Shown here: positions 43,609 through 52,222 of the stretch, in pieces
Layout: each line of letters begins with the position of its first letter
Numbering within the stretch: position 1 is the stretch's first letter
Origin: Vallitalea longa
GTDB taxonomy: Bacteria > Bacillota > Clostridia > Lachnospirales > Vallitaleaceae
Assembly (NCBI RefSeq): GCF_027923465.1
Contig: NZ_BRLB01000011.1
Span: 112,033 to 176,032 of the forward strand
Length of the DNA: 64,000 bases
Direction of reading: 5' to 3'
Program-made: the position numbers and the translations under genes
Notes under the pieces: model-generated
Databases searched by the model: none
Seen by the model: the letters and a program-made list of their open reading frames with translations, nothing else
What the model was told of the DNA's origin: nothing

Positions 43609-43899
43609 TTACAATATTCTTAAATACTTTAATATCTTAACACAATCCTTTAATCCCTGTACATAAATCTTATTATTATATTCCCCGTTCAAACACTCGA
43701 CCTGCCATGTATATTCTTCTATAGTCTTCCTGCTTTCCTCATTCAATAGAGGCAAAACCGCTTGAACTTTTTGACTCTGTTTAGATAATTTTCCTTCCAG
43801 TTCTCTTATTTCAGTAGATTGATCAGCTATGTCTTCATAGGCGTATCCAATTAAGTCTTCAATTATGCCATTAATTACTTTCTCATAATTTATTTTCAT
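43609..43899 (-). CDS. Small helical protein, unknown function
   Basis: A 96-residue, mainly helical protein (from ATG 43899, after GAGGTG; a GTG at 43908 lies inside that site). Central heptads (RELEGKLSKQSQKVQAVLPLL) suggest a coiled coil, followed by ESRKTIEEYTWQVECLNGEY. The ending YVQGLKDCVKILKYLRIL is one more helix. I do not recognise the family with certainty; small helical proteins of the DUF6809 kind have a similar plan. It is divergent from an XRE regulator whose likely operator lies in its promoter. Confidence 0.6.
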   Translation of the reverse strand: MKINYEKVINGIIEDLIGYAYEDIADQSTEIRELEGKLSKQSQKVQAVLPLLNEESRKTIEEYTWQVECLNGEYNNKIYVQGLKDCVKILKYLRIL

Positions 43900-43917
43900 A
43901 AAAATCACCTCAAAAAT

Positions 43918-43946
43918 ATAATAGGCTTATTACGCCTATTTGTCAA
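43918..43946 (-). promoter_or_regulatory. Promoter with embedded palindromic operator
   Basis: For the minus-strand gene: TTGACA (43941-43946), a 17-base spacer and TATTAT (43918-43923). A palindrome with arms ATAGGC (43921-43926) and GCCTAT (43934-43939) fills the spacer and overlaps the -10 box. A repressor bound there would block RNA polymerase. The adjacent divergent XRE gene is the obvious candidate; a related TATGCCTA half-site occurs nearby at 43956-43963. Confidence 0.65.
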
Positions 43947-43993
43947 TACTACTAATATGCCTAAGCTATAATTTAACAAAGGGGTGATTACAA

Positions 43994-44224
43994 ATGATAT
44001 TTGAACGTATAAGAAATATTAGAGAAGATAACGATTTAACACAATCTCAGATTGCTGAATTTCTCAATATCAATCAAAGAACTTATTCAAGATATGAACG
44101 TGGTGAAATCTCCATAACAGTTGAAACTATGTGCAAGTTAGCTGACTATTACGGAACTAGCCTTGATTATCTAGCTGGTAGAACAGACAAAAAAACTCCC
44201 TATACACCTAAAGACTTAAAATAA
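43994..44224 (+). CDS. XRE family transcriptional regulator
   Basis: A 76-residue protein, almost wholly one helix-turn-helix domain: RIRNIREDNDLTQSQIAEFL, then NQRTYSRYERGEISITVETM, ending in the common clostridial TSLDYLAGRTDKK. It starts 48 bp from the palindrome in the promoter of the divergent gene and probably represses it and itself. The ATG follows AAAGGGGTG. Confidence 0.85.
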   Translation: MIFERIRNIREDNDLTQSQIAEFLNINQRTYSRYERGEISITVETMCKLADYYGTSLDYLAGRTDKKTPYTPKDLK

Positions 44225-44386
44225 ATAATACGTAACTAAGTGAATTTCATGTAAACAAGTATCTGAATTAGAAATTAATCAATCAGCTCCTTATGATAAC
44301 TAATTATATACTAACTAGTAAACTAACAAACCTAGACCTAATATATTATTAAAATGAATTCTATTTATTGCTATAACATCTAATAA

Positions 44387-44427
44387 GAGGCTGTCAGAAA
44401 TTATTATCATCAATTTCAGACAACCCC
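44387..44427 (-). terminator. Terminator after the PpiC-like gene
   Basis: Arms GAGGCTGTCAGAAATT (44387-44402) and AATTTCAGACAACCCC (44412-44427) pair with few mismatches, just beyond the minus-strand gene end at 44439. Confidence 0.65.
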
Positions 44428-44438
44428 TATATTTTATA

Positions 44439-45425
44439 TCAATTTACCTCTTGAATCTTTGCTTTTATACTGTCATCAACAATCTTAACTTCTGATTCAT
44501 TCATCAGTTTTTGTATCAGCTCTTCATATCTTTCATCAATGTATCTAGTCCTTATATAATCTTTCTTTTCTTCGAAAGAATAATAATCGCCTTCTTTTCT
44601 ATCAATACATTTGATTATATAAAAAGCTTTATTATACTCTATAACATCACTTACCTCACCAATTTTCAATTTGGAAACAGAGTCATATATACTAGATTCA
44701 TTTCTTATATCATTCCTTGCTGTAGACTCATCAAATACTCTATCAATTATATCCATCATATAACTTTTTCCCTCTATCATTTTCTGGAAAGCCATTTGAT
44801 TATCAAATATATCGTCATAAGTATCAACCAATCCTTCTATATCTGAAATAGTCAATTTTTCACCCTCTCTATTTTTTGGTGAAATCTTAATCAATCTAGC
44901 TTCAATATAATCTTGTTTCTTATACTCTGGATATATCTCTTTACTATTATCATAGAACATCTTTAATTTTTCATCGTTAATTGCAAAATCCTCTACTGCT
45001 AATATTTCTTTTAATAGTAATACTCTTTTACTGTGTAAATAGCTAAAATAATCATCTTCATGAAATTGCTTAGGACCATAGATGATTTCACCTTTATCAA
45101 CAGCTTCTTTCCTTCTATCATTTTCTTTGATAAAACTGTTGATAAAAGATTTGTAAGAAATGTCTTCCACAATATTCTTATCTCTGAATAATAGTTGTTC
45201 TAACTTTACTCTTATCATATAATCTAAAACCTGATGAGAAGAATAACATTGATTGAACTCTCTTGAAGATATAGGTTCATCATTGATGTAAGCAACAGTT
45301 TTATTCGCATTACCACCTGCTTTATCTTTAGCTGCTATAACAATAAATGATAGTATAAGAACCATAATGACAGTAACAAAACCCGTTATCTTCTTTATAT
45401 TTATGTTCCTCTTTTTATCTCCCAT
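44439..45425 (-). CDS. PpiC/SurA-like peptidyl-prolyl isomerase, membrane-anchored
   Basis: A 328-residue protein with one N-terminal membrane segment (residues about 13-31), then a helical SurA-type N-domain (VAYINDEPISSREFNQC) and a parvulin-like region (YIEARLIKISPK, later KLKIGEVSDVIEYNKAFYII, ending in helices). Extracytoplasmic foldases of this type help exported proteins fold. It starts 2 bp after the stop of the beta-helix protein and has no ribosome binding site of its own that I can see, so it is probably translated by reinitiation. It may be a dedicated foldase for that secreted protein. The active-site residues are hard to place, so catalysis is uncertain. Confidence 0.72.
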   Translation of the reverse strand: MGDKKRNINIKKITGFVTVIMVLILSFIVIAAKDKAGGNANKTVAYINDEPISSREFNQCYSSHQVLDYMIRVKLEQLLFRDKNIVEDISYKSFINSFIKENDRRKEAVDKGEIIYGPKQFHEDDYFSYLHSKRVLLLKEILAVEDFAINDEKLKMFYDNSKEIYPEYKKQDYIEARLIKISPKNREGEKLTISDIEGLVDTYDDIFDNQMAFQKMIEGKSYMMDIIDRVFDESTARNDIRNESSIYDSVSKLKIGEVSDVIEYNKAFYIIKCIDRKEGDYYSFEEKKDYIRTRYIDERYEELIQKLMNESEVKIVDDSIKAKIQEVN

Positions 45426-45427
45426 AC

Positions 45428-47791
45428 TTATTCACTCATTACCTGAAAATCATCTCCGTACCCTGCTCCAACTCCTGTATCGGGTCTATACATGTATATT
45501 ATTGCACTAGTATTGAATCTTCCCGTAGTAAATTGCACAGTACCCTTAGTATAAGATGTAGAATCAATAGTAACGCTAACAGCGTCACCACCATAATCCT
45601 TGACTCCCAATCTAAAATCATCACCTTGATTCTCAACTTTCAACCATCCTGTAAGAGTATATGTCTTTTGTGGCTCAACATTAATAACCTGCTCCCATGA
45701 ACCATATTTATTGACTTTTCCACAATAACTGCCGGAACGTTGATTATTGCTGGAGATTGATGCATTCCAATCATACCATGGTTCTTTGTTTCCTGTTTCA
45801 AGTCCTTCATTTCTAACAAGATTGATGACTGGTTGTTCTTCGTCCATTATTACTGACAAATCATCAACATATCCTGATCCTACTCCTGTATCAGGTCGAT
45901 GCGCATATATTATAGCTGTACTGGCAGATGGTCCTGTTGTGAACTGAATACTGCCTTGTGTATAAGATGTAGAGTCAATTGTTGCATGGATTTCATCTCC
46001 ACCGTAATCTTTGACACCTAACCAGAATTCATCTCCTTGATTCTCTACTACCATCCAGCCTGTTAAAGTATATGTTTTATTAGGTAGTACATCAATTACT
46101 TGTTCCCATGAACCATATTTATCAACTTGTCCACAGTAATCGCCCGTACGTTGATTACTATTTGATACTGATGAATTCCAAGGATAGAAAGGAGAACCTT
46201 CTCCAGTTTCAAACCCTTCATTTACAACTCTATTAACATATTCCGGAGTTGTAATACCTCCTACTGGATACTCAAAAGCTCCAATATCAGGCTTATCATA
46301 ATATAACTCATTTCCCCAATAATCCTTGCCTCCACTATATAAAATAGGGGTACCGGAATTGATTAGACTTGAATCAGGACTTAGTTTATATCCATCTAAT
46401 GTGTCTATTCCTATTCCTCCACTACCAGAATTGATGAATTGTGGATCATCAGTGTTCTTGAATGAATCATCTGGATAATTATTGAAACCGTAATAATTGT
46501 TATGACTATATGTAACATTGGAAGGCCACGTTACTGATTTTGAATTGCCCACGTTATAAAAGATATTATTGGATACCTTTATATCACCTGAACCGGTAAA
46601 TCTCCATGGAGTAGTACTTAACCCCTGTCCTATATAAAATACGTTGTTATAGATATGTCCAGATGATTTGCCTGAAGTAGATAAAAGACCTACTTGATCG
46701 TTTTGACTTATATTATATCTTACGATAGAATCATTAGATTCATCTTGACACATCAACATAAATCCACCTTGATTATCGTGACTGTAATTATATTGGTATA
46801 CTGTTCTATTGCTATAGTCACAATCAAAAGCTTGACCATCACCATTATACTTAGTACCGTATACTTCATTATACTGGAACAAAGCATCATCACAACGCCA
46901 TGGCCATATTCCTGCACTGTATTGTCCAGCATTAGCTGAAGTTATATTACAACCATTAGCTACATTATATTCAATAATAGGATGATTACAGAACATAGGA
47001 ACTATAGCATCTCCACCAGCTGTCTCTACATAATTATTTCTAATGACTACATTATCAGATGAATAATCTTCCACTATATGATTAGGATATCTGCCACCAT
47101 AACCGTCATATAATGCACACCATGAAGTAAAACCAACAGAAATACCTGTTCTATTGACATTTTTCACTGAACAATCTTCTATTAATATATCATTAAACTT
47201 GGTTACTACAGAATCTCCTGTTATAACAAAGAATATTCCACCATTACCTGTATCTTTCTTAATACTATCACCATTGACATTATGTACATCCAGATTCTTG
47301 AGGTAGATATGGTTTGCTACTCCATAGTCATGAGCTTCTATTTTCACTCCTGTTCTACCAGTTAACTCTGAAGCACCTTGATTAGTTATCTCTAAGTTAT
47401 TAATTTCCCAGTACTGTTCATTATATAGATGTAATGTAATCAAGACCTGACCCTGTCCATTTATAATTGGTTTATTTTCTTCACCATACATATCAATGAT
47501 TATAGGATTTCCTTCTGTACCTGAACCCTTAGGTTTCAATTGACCGTTCCATACACTACCAGCTTTTAACAATATCCTATCCCCAGGTGAAAATACCATA
47601 CTATTAACTTTGTCTAGAGATTTCCAAGGAGTACTAGTACTTTTACCATCATTAGTATCATCTCCGTTAACAGAATCAATGTAATACGTTGTCTCGGTCG
47701 CTCGGACTGATAAAGGATGTACAATTACCATAGTTAAAATCAAAAAACCCGCTAGAATGAAATTAAATGTTTTAAATACCTTTTTCCTCAT
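45428..47791 (-). CDS. Secreted right-handed beta-helix protein with two CBM-like modules
   Basis: A 787-residue exported protein. The signal peptide probably ends at VRA (residue 31). Residues about 36-500 show the N-terminal DUF1565-like phrase YYIDSVNGDDTNDGKS followed by the repeated strands of a parallel beta helix (VVIRNNYVETAGGDAI, IIEYNVANGCNI), the fold of many polysaccharide lyases and hydrolases. The C-terminal 270 residues are two highly similar modules (NEGFETGEG and NEGLETGNK starts; each with YGSWEQVI and KTYTLTGW) resembling CBM4/9-like domains. Substrate and reaction are unknown. It is followed by the PpiC-like gene after 2 bp. Confidence 0.78.
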   Translation of the reverse strand: MRKKVFKTFNFILAGFLILTMVIVHPLSVRATETTYYIDSVNGDDTNDGKSTSTPWKSLDKVNSMVFSPGDRILLKAGSVWNGQLKPKGSGTEGNPIIIDMYGEENKPIINGQGQVLITLHLYNEQYWEINNLEITNQGASELTGRTGVKIEAHDYGVANHIYLKNLDVHNVNGDSIKKDTGNGGIFFVITGDSVVTKFNDILIEDCSVKNVNRTGISVGFTSWCALYDGYGGRYPNHIVEDYSSDNVVIRNNYVETAGGDAIVPMFCNHPIIEYNVANGCNITSANAGQYSAGIWPWRCDDALFQYNEVYGTKYNGDGQAFDCDYSNRTVYQYNYSHDNQGGFMLMCQDESNDSIVRYNISQNDQVGLLSTSGKSSGHIYNNVFYIGQGLSTTPWRFTGSGDIKVSNNIFYNVGNSKSVTWPSNVTYSHNNYYGFNNYPDDSFKNTDDPQFINSGSGGIGIDTLDGYKLSPDSSLINSGTPILYSGGKDYWGNELYYDKPDIGAFEYPVGGITTPEYVNRVVNEGFETGEGSPFYPWNSSVSNSNQRTGDYCGQVDKYGSWEQVIDVLPNKTYTLTGWMVVENQGDEFWLGVKDYGGDEIHATIDSTSYTQGSIQFTTGPSASTAIIYAHRPDTGVGSGYVDDLSVIMDEEQPVINLVRNEGLETGNKEPWYDWNASISSNNQRSGSYCGKVNKYGSWEQVINVEPQKTYTLTGWLKVENQGDDFRLGVKDYGGDAVSVTIDSTSYTKGTVQFTTGRFNTSAIIYMYRPDTGVGAGYGDDFQVMSE

Positions 47792-48042
47792 ACAATATTA
47801 TTCCTCTCTTGTTTTTATTAAAAGAATATATAAGCTTAGTTGAATTATACGTCATTATCCCCAATATAGTATAAATACATATTCTTTTAAACATATTATC
47901 ACAAAATTATTATAACAAGTATGGACTATTGTTATGATTTTATATAAAATTCTTAGATTTTACAGAGTACAATTATAATATATTGAAATTACAAAAAATA
48001 TTCAAAATGCTCATAAGTGAAGCATATATTTTCATATATGCA

Positions 48043-48582
48043 TCATAATCCTATCCCATAAACTATTTCTCCATCACTATCTAACCCAGCTATATCCGGT
48101 CTATGATTTGTCTCCTTTTCCATAAGAAAGTACCATATTCTACCCAAATCAGTATCCACGATCTCAGCACTCTTAGCTTCTTCATCCTTTAACGCAACTG
48201 TCACTTCTACTATATTATCATTAGTTACAATACCATGTGCCACTTGAAGAGCATCAGGATTTCCAATCTCATTGGACTTACCAATACCGGATAGACACCA
48301 TGTTAGATCTTCTTCTTCAGAAAAATCGTCAACTACAGCACCGTTAACCCATTTATACTTATTAAGGGATTTCTCCAGTAATCCAATATTACAGCCATTA
48401 GGGTGTTCTTCAAGTTCATAAAAAACTAACGTACCCTTATCACAATCAACCTTATGTAATATCTGATGGACATGTATATTCGCATCATTCATAGCATCCG
48501 TTATGGTGTTTTTACTAAATGTCTCCAATAAAATCAATACTATAATAAGTATTCCAACTACTAAAGTCTCTTTTTTCCTCAT
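48043..48582 (-). CDS. Membrane-anchored protein, unknown function
   Basis: A 179-residue protein with an N-terminal membrane helix (LVVGILIIVLILLETF, near residues 6-21) and a soluble remainder facing outward, with a conserved-looking LVFYELEE strand and WYFLMEKETNHRPD. Start taken as ATG 48582, with AGGGG nine bases upstream; a TTG at 48591 is possible. No family recognised. It stands alone between the beta-helix gene and the ABC operon. Confidence 0.6.
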   Translation of the reverse strand: MRKKETLVVGILIIVLILLETFSKNTITDAMNDANIHVHQILHKVDCDKGTLVFYELEEHPNGCNIGLLEKSLNKYKWVNGAVVDDFSEEEDLTWCLSGIGKSNEIGNPDALQVAHGIVTNDNIVEVTVALKDEEAKSAEIVDTDLGRIWYFLMEKETNHRPDIAGLDSDGEIVYGIGL

Positions 48583-48714
48583 ATTATCCAACCCCTATTC
48601 TTACCTTTTACCTAGCTACATATTAATACATTATTTTAATTATAACACAAATATCCATCAATATACATATTTCACAATAAAAACTCTTTTATATACCAAT
48701 AATATGGCAAAATA

Positions 48715-48756
48715 AAAGATTTCTTACTATAACTTTAGTTAAAATAAGAAATCTTT
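48715..48756 (-). terminator. Terminator of the second ABC operon
   Basis: A perfect 12-bp stem, AAAGATTTCTTA (48715-48726) with TAAGAAATCTTT (48745-48756), then TATTTTG on the minus strand, 50 bp after the permease gene. Confidence 0.8.
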
Positions 48757-48807
48757 ATCATTAATATTATTTAATTATTCATTTTTATTATTATGTCAAC
48801 TATAAAC

Positions 48808-49638
48808 TTATCCTTTTACCGATCCAGATACAAGCCCTGAGATAATCTGTTTCTGCATTAACATATATATTATGATACTAGGAATCGTAACTAATACTGT
48901 AGCTGCAAACATTGCACCATAGTCACTGGCGAATGAACTCTTGAAATAATAAAGTGCTATAGGAAGAGTTCTGTTCATTTTGTCCCCTGTGAGAGTCAAT
49001 GCGAATTGGAATTCATTCCAGCAGAATAGAAATTGAAGTACACCTGCTGTTGCAAAAGCTGGACGAGTAAGTGGTAAAATAATCTGCATAAATGTTCTGA
49101 AGAAACCTGCTCCATCAATATATGCAGCCTCTTCTAATGTATACGGTATCGTCTGGATATAACTCATCATTATATAGAAGGTTGTAGGCATACCAAGGGC
49201 TGCGTATACAATAATAAGTCCTGAAAGTGTATCATACAAATGTGTTGCAGAAAGTGTGTTGTATAATGGCTGTAAAAGAGCTGCTCCAGGAATTACTAGT
49301 GCAAGTGAAAATGCAATTATGATTGTTTTCTTCAATTTGAATTTACACCTAACAATTACATACGCTGCCATAGAAAATATAATCAAATTCAGTGCTGTAG
49401 CAATAATCGAAACCACTACACTATTTTTATAAAAAGTAACAAGTGGCGCAATATTGAATGCTGATACATAATTACTGAATTGTAATCCATTTGGAAATCC
49501 CGAAACTGATGACATAATATCTGCATTACCTTTAAATGAAGATGCGAATACCCAGATAAAAGGAACTACGGATATTATGACAATAAATGATACGAATATG
49601 AATGTCAATATTTTTTTAATTGGTGTTATTGCTCTCAT
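48808..49638 (-). CDS. Sugar ABC transporter permease (MalG/AraQ type)
   Basis: A 276-residue membrane protein with six predicted helices and the EAA loop EAAYIDGAGFFRTFMQIILP. The ending QKQIISGLVSGSVKG is diagnostic for the second permease of CUT1 importers. It lies 13 bp after the first permease and closes the operon. Start supported by AAGGGGGGA. Confidence 0.9.
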   Translation of the reverse strand: MRAITPIKKILTFIFVSFIVIISVVPFIWVFASSFKGNADIMSSVSGFPNGLQFSNYVSAFNIAPLVTFYKNSVVVSIIATALNLIIFSMAAYVIVRCKFKLKKTIIIAFSLALVIPGAALLQPLYNTLSATHLYDTLSGLIIVYAALGMPTTFYIMMSYIQTIPYTLEEAAYIDGAGFFRTFMQIILPLTRPAFATAGVLQFLFCWNEFQFALTLTGDKMNRTLPIALYYFKSSFASDYGAMFAATVLVTIPSIIIYMLMQKQIISGLVSGSVKG

Positions 49639-49651
49639 TATCTGTCCCCCC

Positions 49652-50521
49652 TTATCGTTCTTTATCCATTCTATAGATTTTACGAACAGAAATAAGTGTA
49701 ATAAGACCTAATACTATTAAAATTACACCTTGTGCATTTGCAAGTCCGTAGTTATTGTCTACAAGTGCTGTCTTATAGAGATACATCGGCATATTCATTG
49801 TTCTAGCCCCAGGTCCACCACCTGTTGTCATAATGATTATATCAAGTTTCTGTAACATACTTGTTGCTGCTAATATAGTAGCAGTACCAATGATATTTCT
49901 CATCATAGGAAGTACAATGTATATGTTCTGTTGAAAATTCGAAGCACCATCAATTGATGCGGCTTCATATATTTCTTTTGATATGGATGCCATCTCTGCC
50001 ATAACCAGAATAGTTACTAAACCTGCATAAGGTAACCAAGTCATAGTTACTGAAAAGAATGCTGTATCAGGATTCATAAACCAGTTGTGAGCAAATTGAT
50101 TTCCCGTAATCTTAGTGATTATATTGTTAACCATTCCGAATTGAGGATTCATAATACATAGGAACAACAAACCAAGGGCAGCACTTGAAATAATATTAGG
50201 TATGAAAAATATTGTTCTGACAATTGATGTATACCATCTAGCTCTTGATAATATAAGCGCTAAAACAACCCCAATAAAAATGTGTACTGTAGACTGTAAT
50301 CCTATCCATATGATTGTATTGAAAATACTTGTTATGAAATCTTTATCTTTTGTAAATAGATATATATAATTTTTAATTCCAGAAAATGATATACTTGATC
50401 CAATGGACCAGCTAGTAAACGAAGTCCCTACCAGCAAAACGATTGAAATAAGGAATACGAATATAAAAAGAATTATACCAGGAGTTAAAAATAAAATTAT
50501 CCATTTTCTATTTTTAGTCAT
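49652..50521 (-). CDS. Sugar ABC transporter permease (MalF/UgpA type)
   Basis: A 289-residue permease with six predicted helices and EAA loop EAASIDGASNFQQNIYIVLP. The N-terminal KWIILFLTPGIILFIFVFLI is typical of the first CUT1 permease. It lies 90 bp after the binding-protein gene, with a hairpin in between. No ATPase is encoded, as usual for these operons in clostridia. Confidence 0.9.
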   Translation of the reverse strand: MTKNRKWIILFLTPGIILFIFVFLISIVLLVGTSFTSWSIGSSISFSGIKNYIYLFTKDKDFITSIFNTIIWIGLQSTVHIFIGVVLALILSRARWYTSIVRTIFFIPNIISSAALGLLFLCIMNPQFGMVNNIITKITGNQFAHNWFMNPDTAFFSVTMTWLPYAGLVTILVMAEMASISKEIYEAASIDGASNFQQNIYIVLPMMRNIIGTATILAATSMLQKLDIIIMTTGGGPGARTMNMPMYLYKTALVDNNYGLANAQGVILIVLGLITLISVRKIYRMDKER

Positions 50522-50542
50522 ATATGCCCTCCACTCTGCTAT

Positions 50543-50579
50543 TTAAAAACCTCACCTTACGTATAGTAAGATAAGGTTT
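50543..50579 (-). terminator. Attenuating hairpin between binding protein and permease genes
   Basis: Arms AAACCTCACCTTAC (50547-50560) and GTAAGATAAGGTTT (50566-50579) pair at 12 of 14 positions and run into TTTTT on the minus strand. In such operons a partial terminator here gives more binding protein than permease. Confidence 0.7.
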
Positions 50580-50611
50580 CCATTGATGTATATATTTATT
50601 GATACTACTTG

Positions 50612-51937
50612 TTATTGTTCTTTGTGTTTATCAGCAGCTTCTGTTAGTTTTGTAGCCATTTCTTCAGGTGTAATTCCTCCATATACCAATTCTGGATAAC
50701 TCAATGAGAATTCTTCTATAACACTTGAATAAGCTGTGTTGTCCATGTTTTCAAATCCGTATTTTGCTTTTGTACTTAGGTCTATTAAGTCTACTACAAG
50801 TGGATTAGCTTTTTTGTATTCATCTGATAATTCTACATTGGCTGTTAATGGTAATGCACCTGATTTTTCTAAGAATATCTTCTGAGCTTCTTTTCCTGTC
50901 TTGAATTTCAAGAATTCCAACGCTGCATCTTGTTCTTCTTTTGATTTATCGTTAGTACATAATACATATCCTATTTCATATTGTGTAACGATACCATCGT
51001 TAGGATATAATGACACGCCTACTCTATCTGCTAACCCTTCTTTTGCTTTAGACGTATCAGTGAAATCAGGAACCATCCAAGGTCCATTAGCTATAATAGC
51101 TGTATTTTCTTGTAAGAAATTATTAGCGGAGTTAGCATAGATAGCACCTATTGCATCTGGTGTTGTATAATCTTTCAAACATTTTTGAACCATTGTAAGA
51201 GCATTCACTACTAAATCATTATTATAACTTTCAGGGTAATTAGTGTTCATATATTTATTACCTTCTTCGCCATTAGTACCGATAATTGCTGCAAGCCAAA
51301 GATTAGTTGTCCATGCATTCTCTCCAGTCATCATAGCAAGTGGTGTATATCCATTTTCTTTTAATTTTTCATTGTTTGACATGAATTCGTCCCATGTCTT
51401 TGCAGGAGTGATTCCTGTCTTTTCAAACATATCTTTATTATAGAAATAACCTACTAATTGTTGTTGATTGGCTATTGAATATAATTTTCCATCATCTGTT
51501 TTGCTATAATTGATAGCTCCTTCTCCTACATACTTATTCCATTCTTCATCAGCTTCAAGGAAAGGTATTAGATCTACAGCTTGACCATTTTTCACTGCTA
51601 GTTCTCTTAGGCCATTTTTACCGTTAATAACATCTGGTAATGCGCCTGAAGCAGCAAGAGCTTTCATTTTATTTACATAAGCATCATCACTTGGAAGCTC
51701 TTCAACTTTAACTTTTATTTTACCTTCATATTTTTTGTTGAATTCATCTAATACTTCCTTTTCAGCAGCTGCTGATACGTGTGATCCTACCATGAATGTT
51801 GCATAAGTTATTTCAACTGGTTTGCTTCCATTAGAACTTTCATCTGATTTCTTATCTTTATTACCGCAAGCAGCTAAAGTAAAAACCATTGTAAGAGTTA
51901 TCATTAAAGCCATTGCTTTCTTTAATATTGATTTCAT
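50612..51937 (-). CDS. Extracellular sugar-binding lipoprotein (ABC transporter)
   Basis: A 441-residue lipoprotein with signal ending LAAC (Cys24), a Ser/Asp-rich linker and the family-1 binding fold (EITYATFMVGSHVSAAAEKE, LAASGALPDVINGKN, FYNKDMFEKTGI, NGPWMVPDF). These phrases mark the CUT1 subfamily related to maltose or multiple-sugar binding proteins. First gene of the operon, 285 bp from the response regulator. Start supported by AGGGAGGA. Confidence 0.9.
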   Translation of the reverse strand: MKSILKKAMALMITLTMVFTLAACGNKDKKSDESSNGSKPVEITYATFMVGSHVSAAAEKEVLDEFNKKYEGKIKVKVEELPSDDAYVNKMKALAASGALPDVINGKNGLRELAVKNGQAVDLIPFLEADEEWNKYVGEGAINYSKTDDGKLYSIANQQQLVGYFYNKDMFEKTGITPAKTWDEFMSNNEKLKENGYTPLAMMTGENAWTTNLWLAAIIGTNGEEGNKYMNTNYPESYNNDLVVNALTMVQKCLKDYTTPDAIGAIYANSANNFLQENTAIIANGPWMVPDFTDTSKAKEGLADRVGVSLYPNDGIVTQYEIGYVLCTNDKSKEEQDAALEFLKFKTGKEAQKIFLEKSGALPLTANVELSDEYKKANPLVVDLIDLSTKAKYGFENMDNTAYSSVIEEFSLSYPELVYGGITPEEMATKLTEAADKHKEQ

Positions 51938-52122
51938 AAGTAAATCCTCCCTATTCGAAAATTTTATTTTCTTTTGTGATATCAGTATATATGTAAAATC
52001 TTAATAATTGAATAGACTGCTTTTCCTTTTGATTGTTCAATTTTTACCAAAAATATCTAAGTTTATTGAAGTTTTTTTGACCTTGTATTATTTTTACCTA
52101 TTATACTAATAAAAAGTAAAAA

Positions 52123-52179
52123 AATTACCTGCTCTAATATTTTAATCAAATCGTTATGATTATATTATTTAATAGAGCA
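52123..52179 (-). terminator. Terminator after the response regulator
   Basis: TGCTCTA (52130-52136) and TAGAGCA (52173-52179) close a long loop, then TTTTTTT follows near 52117-52123 on the minus strand. Confidence 0.6.
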
Positions 52180-52222
52180 AGTTATTTATTGTTTAATTTA
52201 ATCCGATATGAGAAATATTTAT

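Noticed and set aside
44439..45425. Lipoprotein PrsA
   Set aside because: There is no lipobox; the N-terminal hydrophobic segment is an uncleaved anchor, so PrsA is not used as a name.
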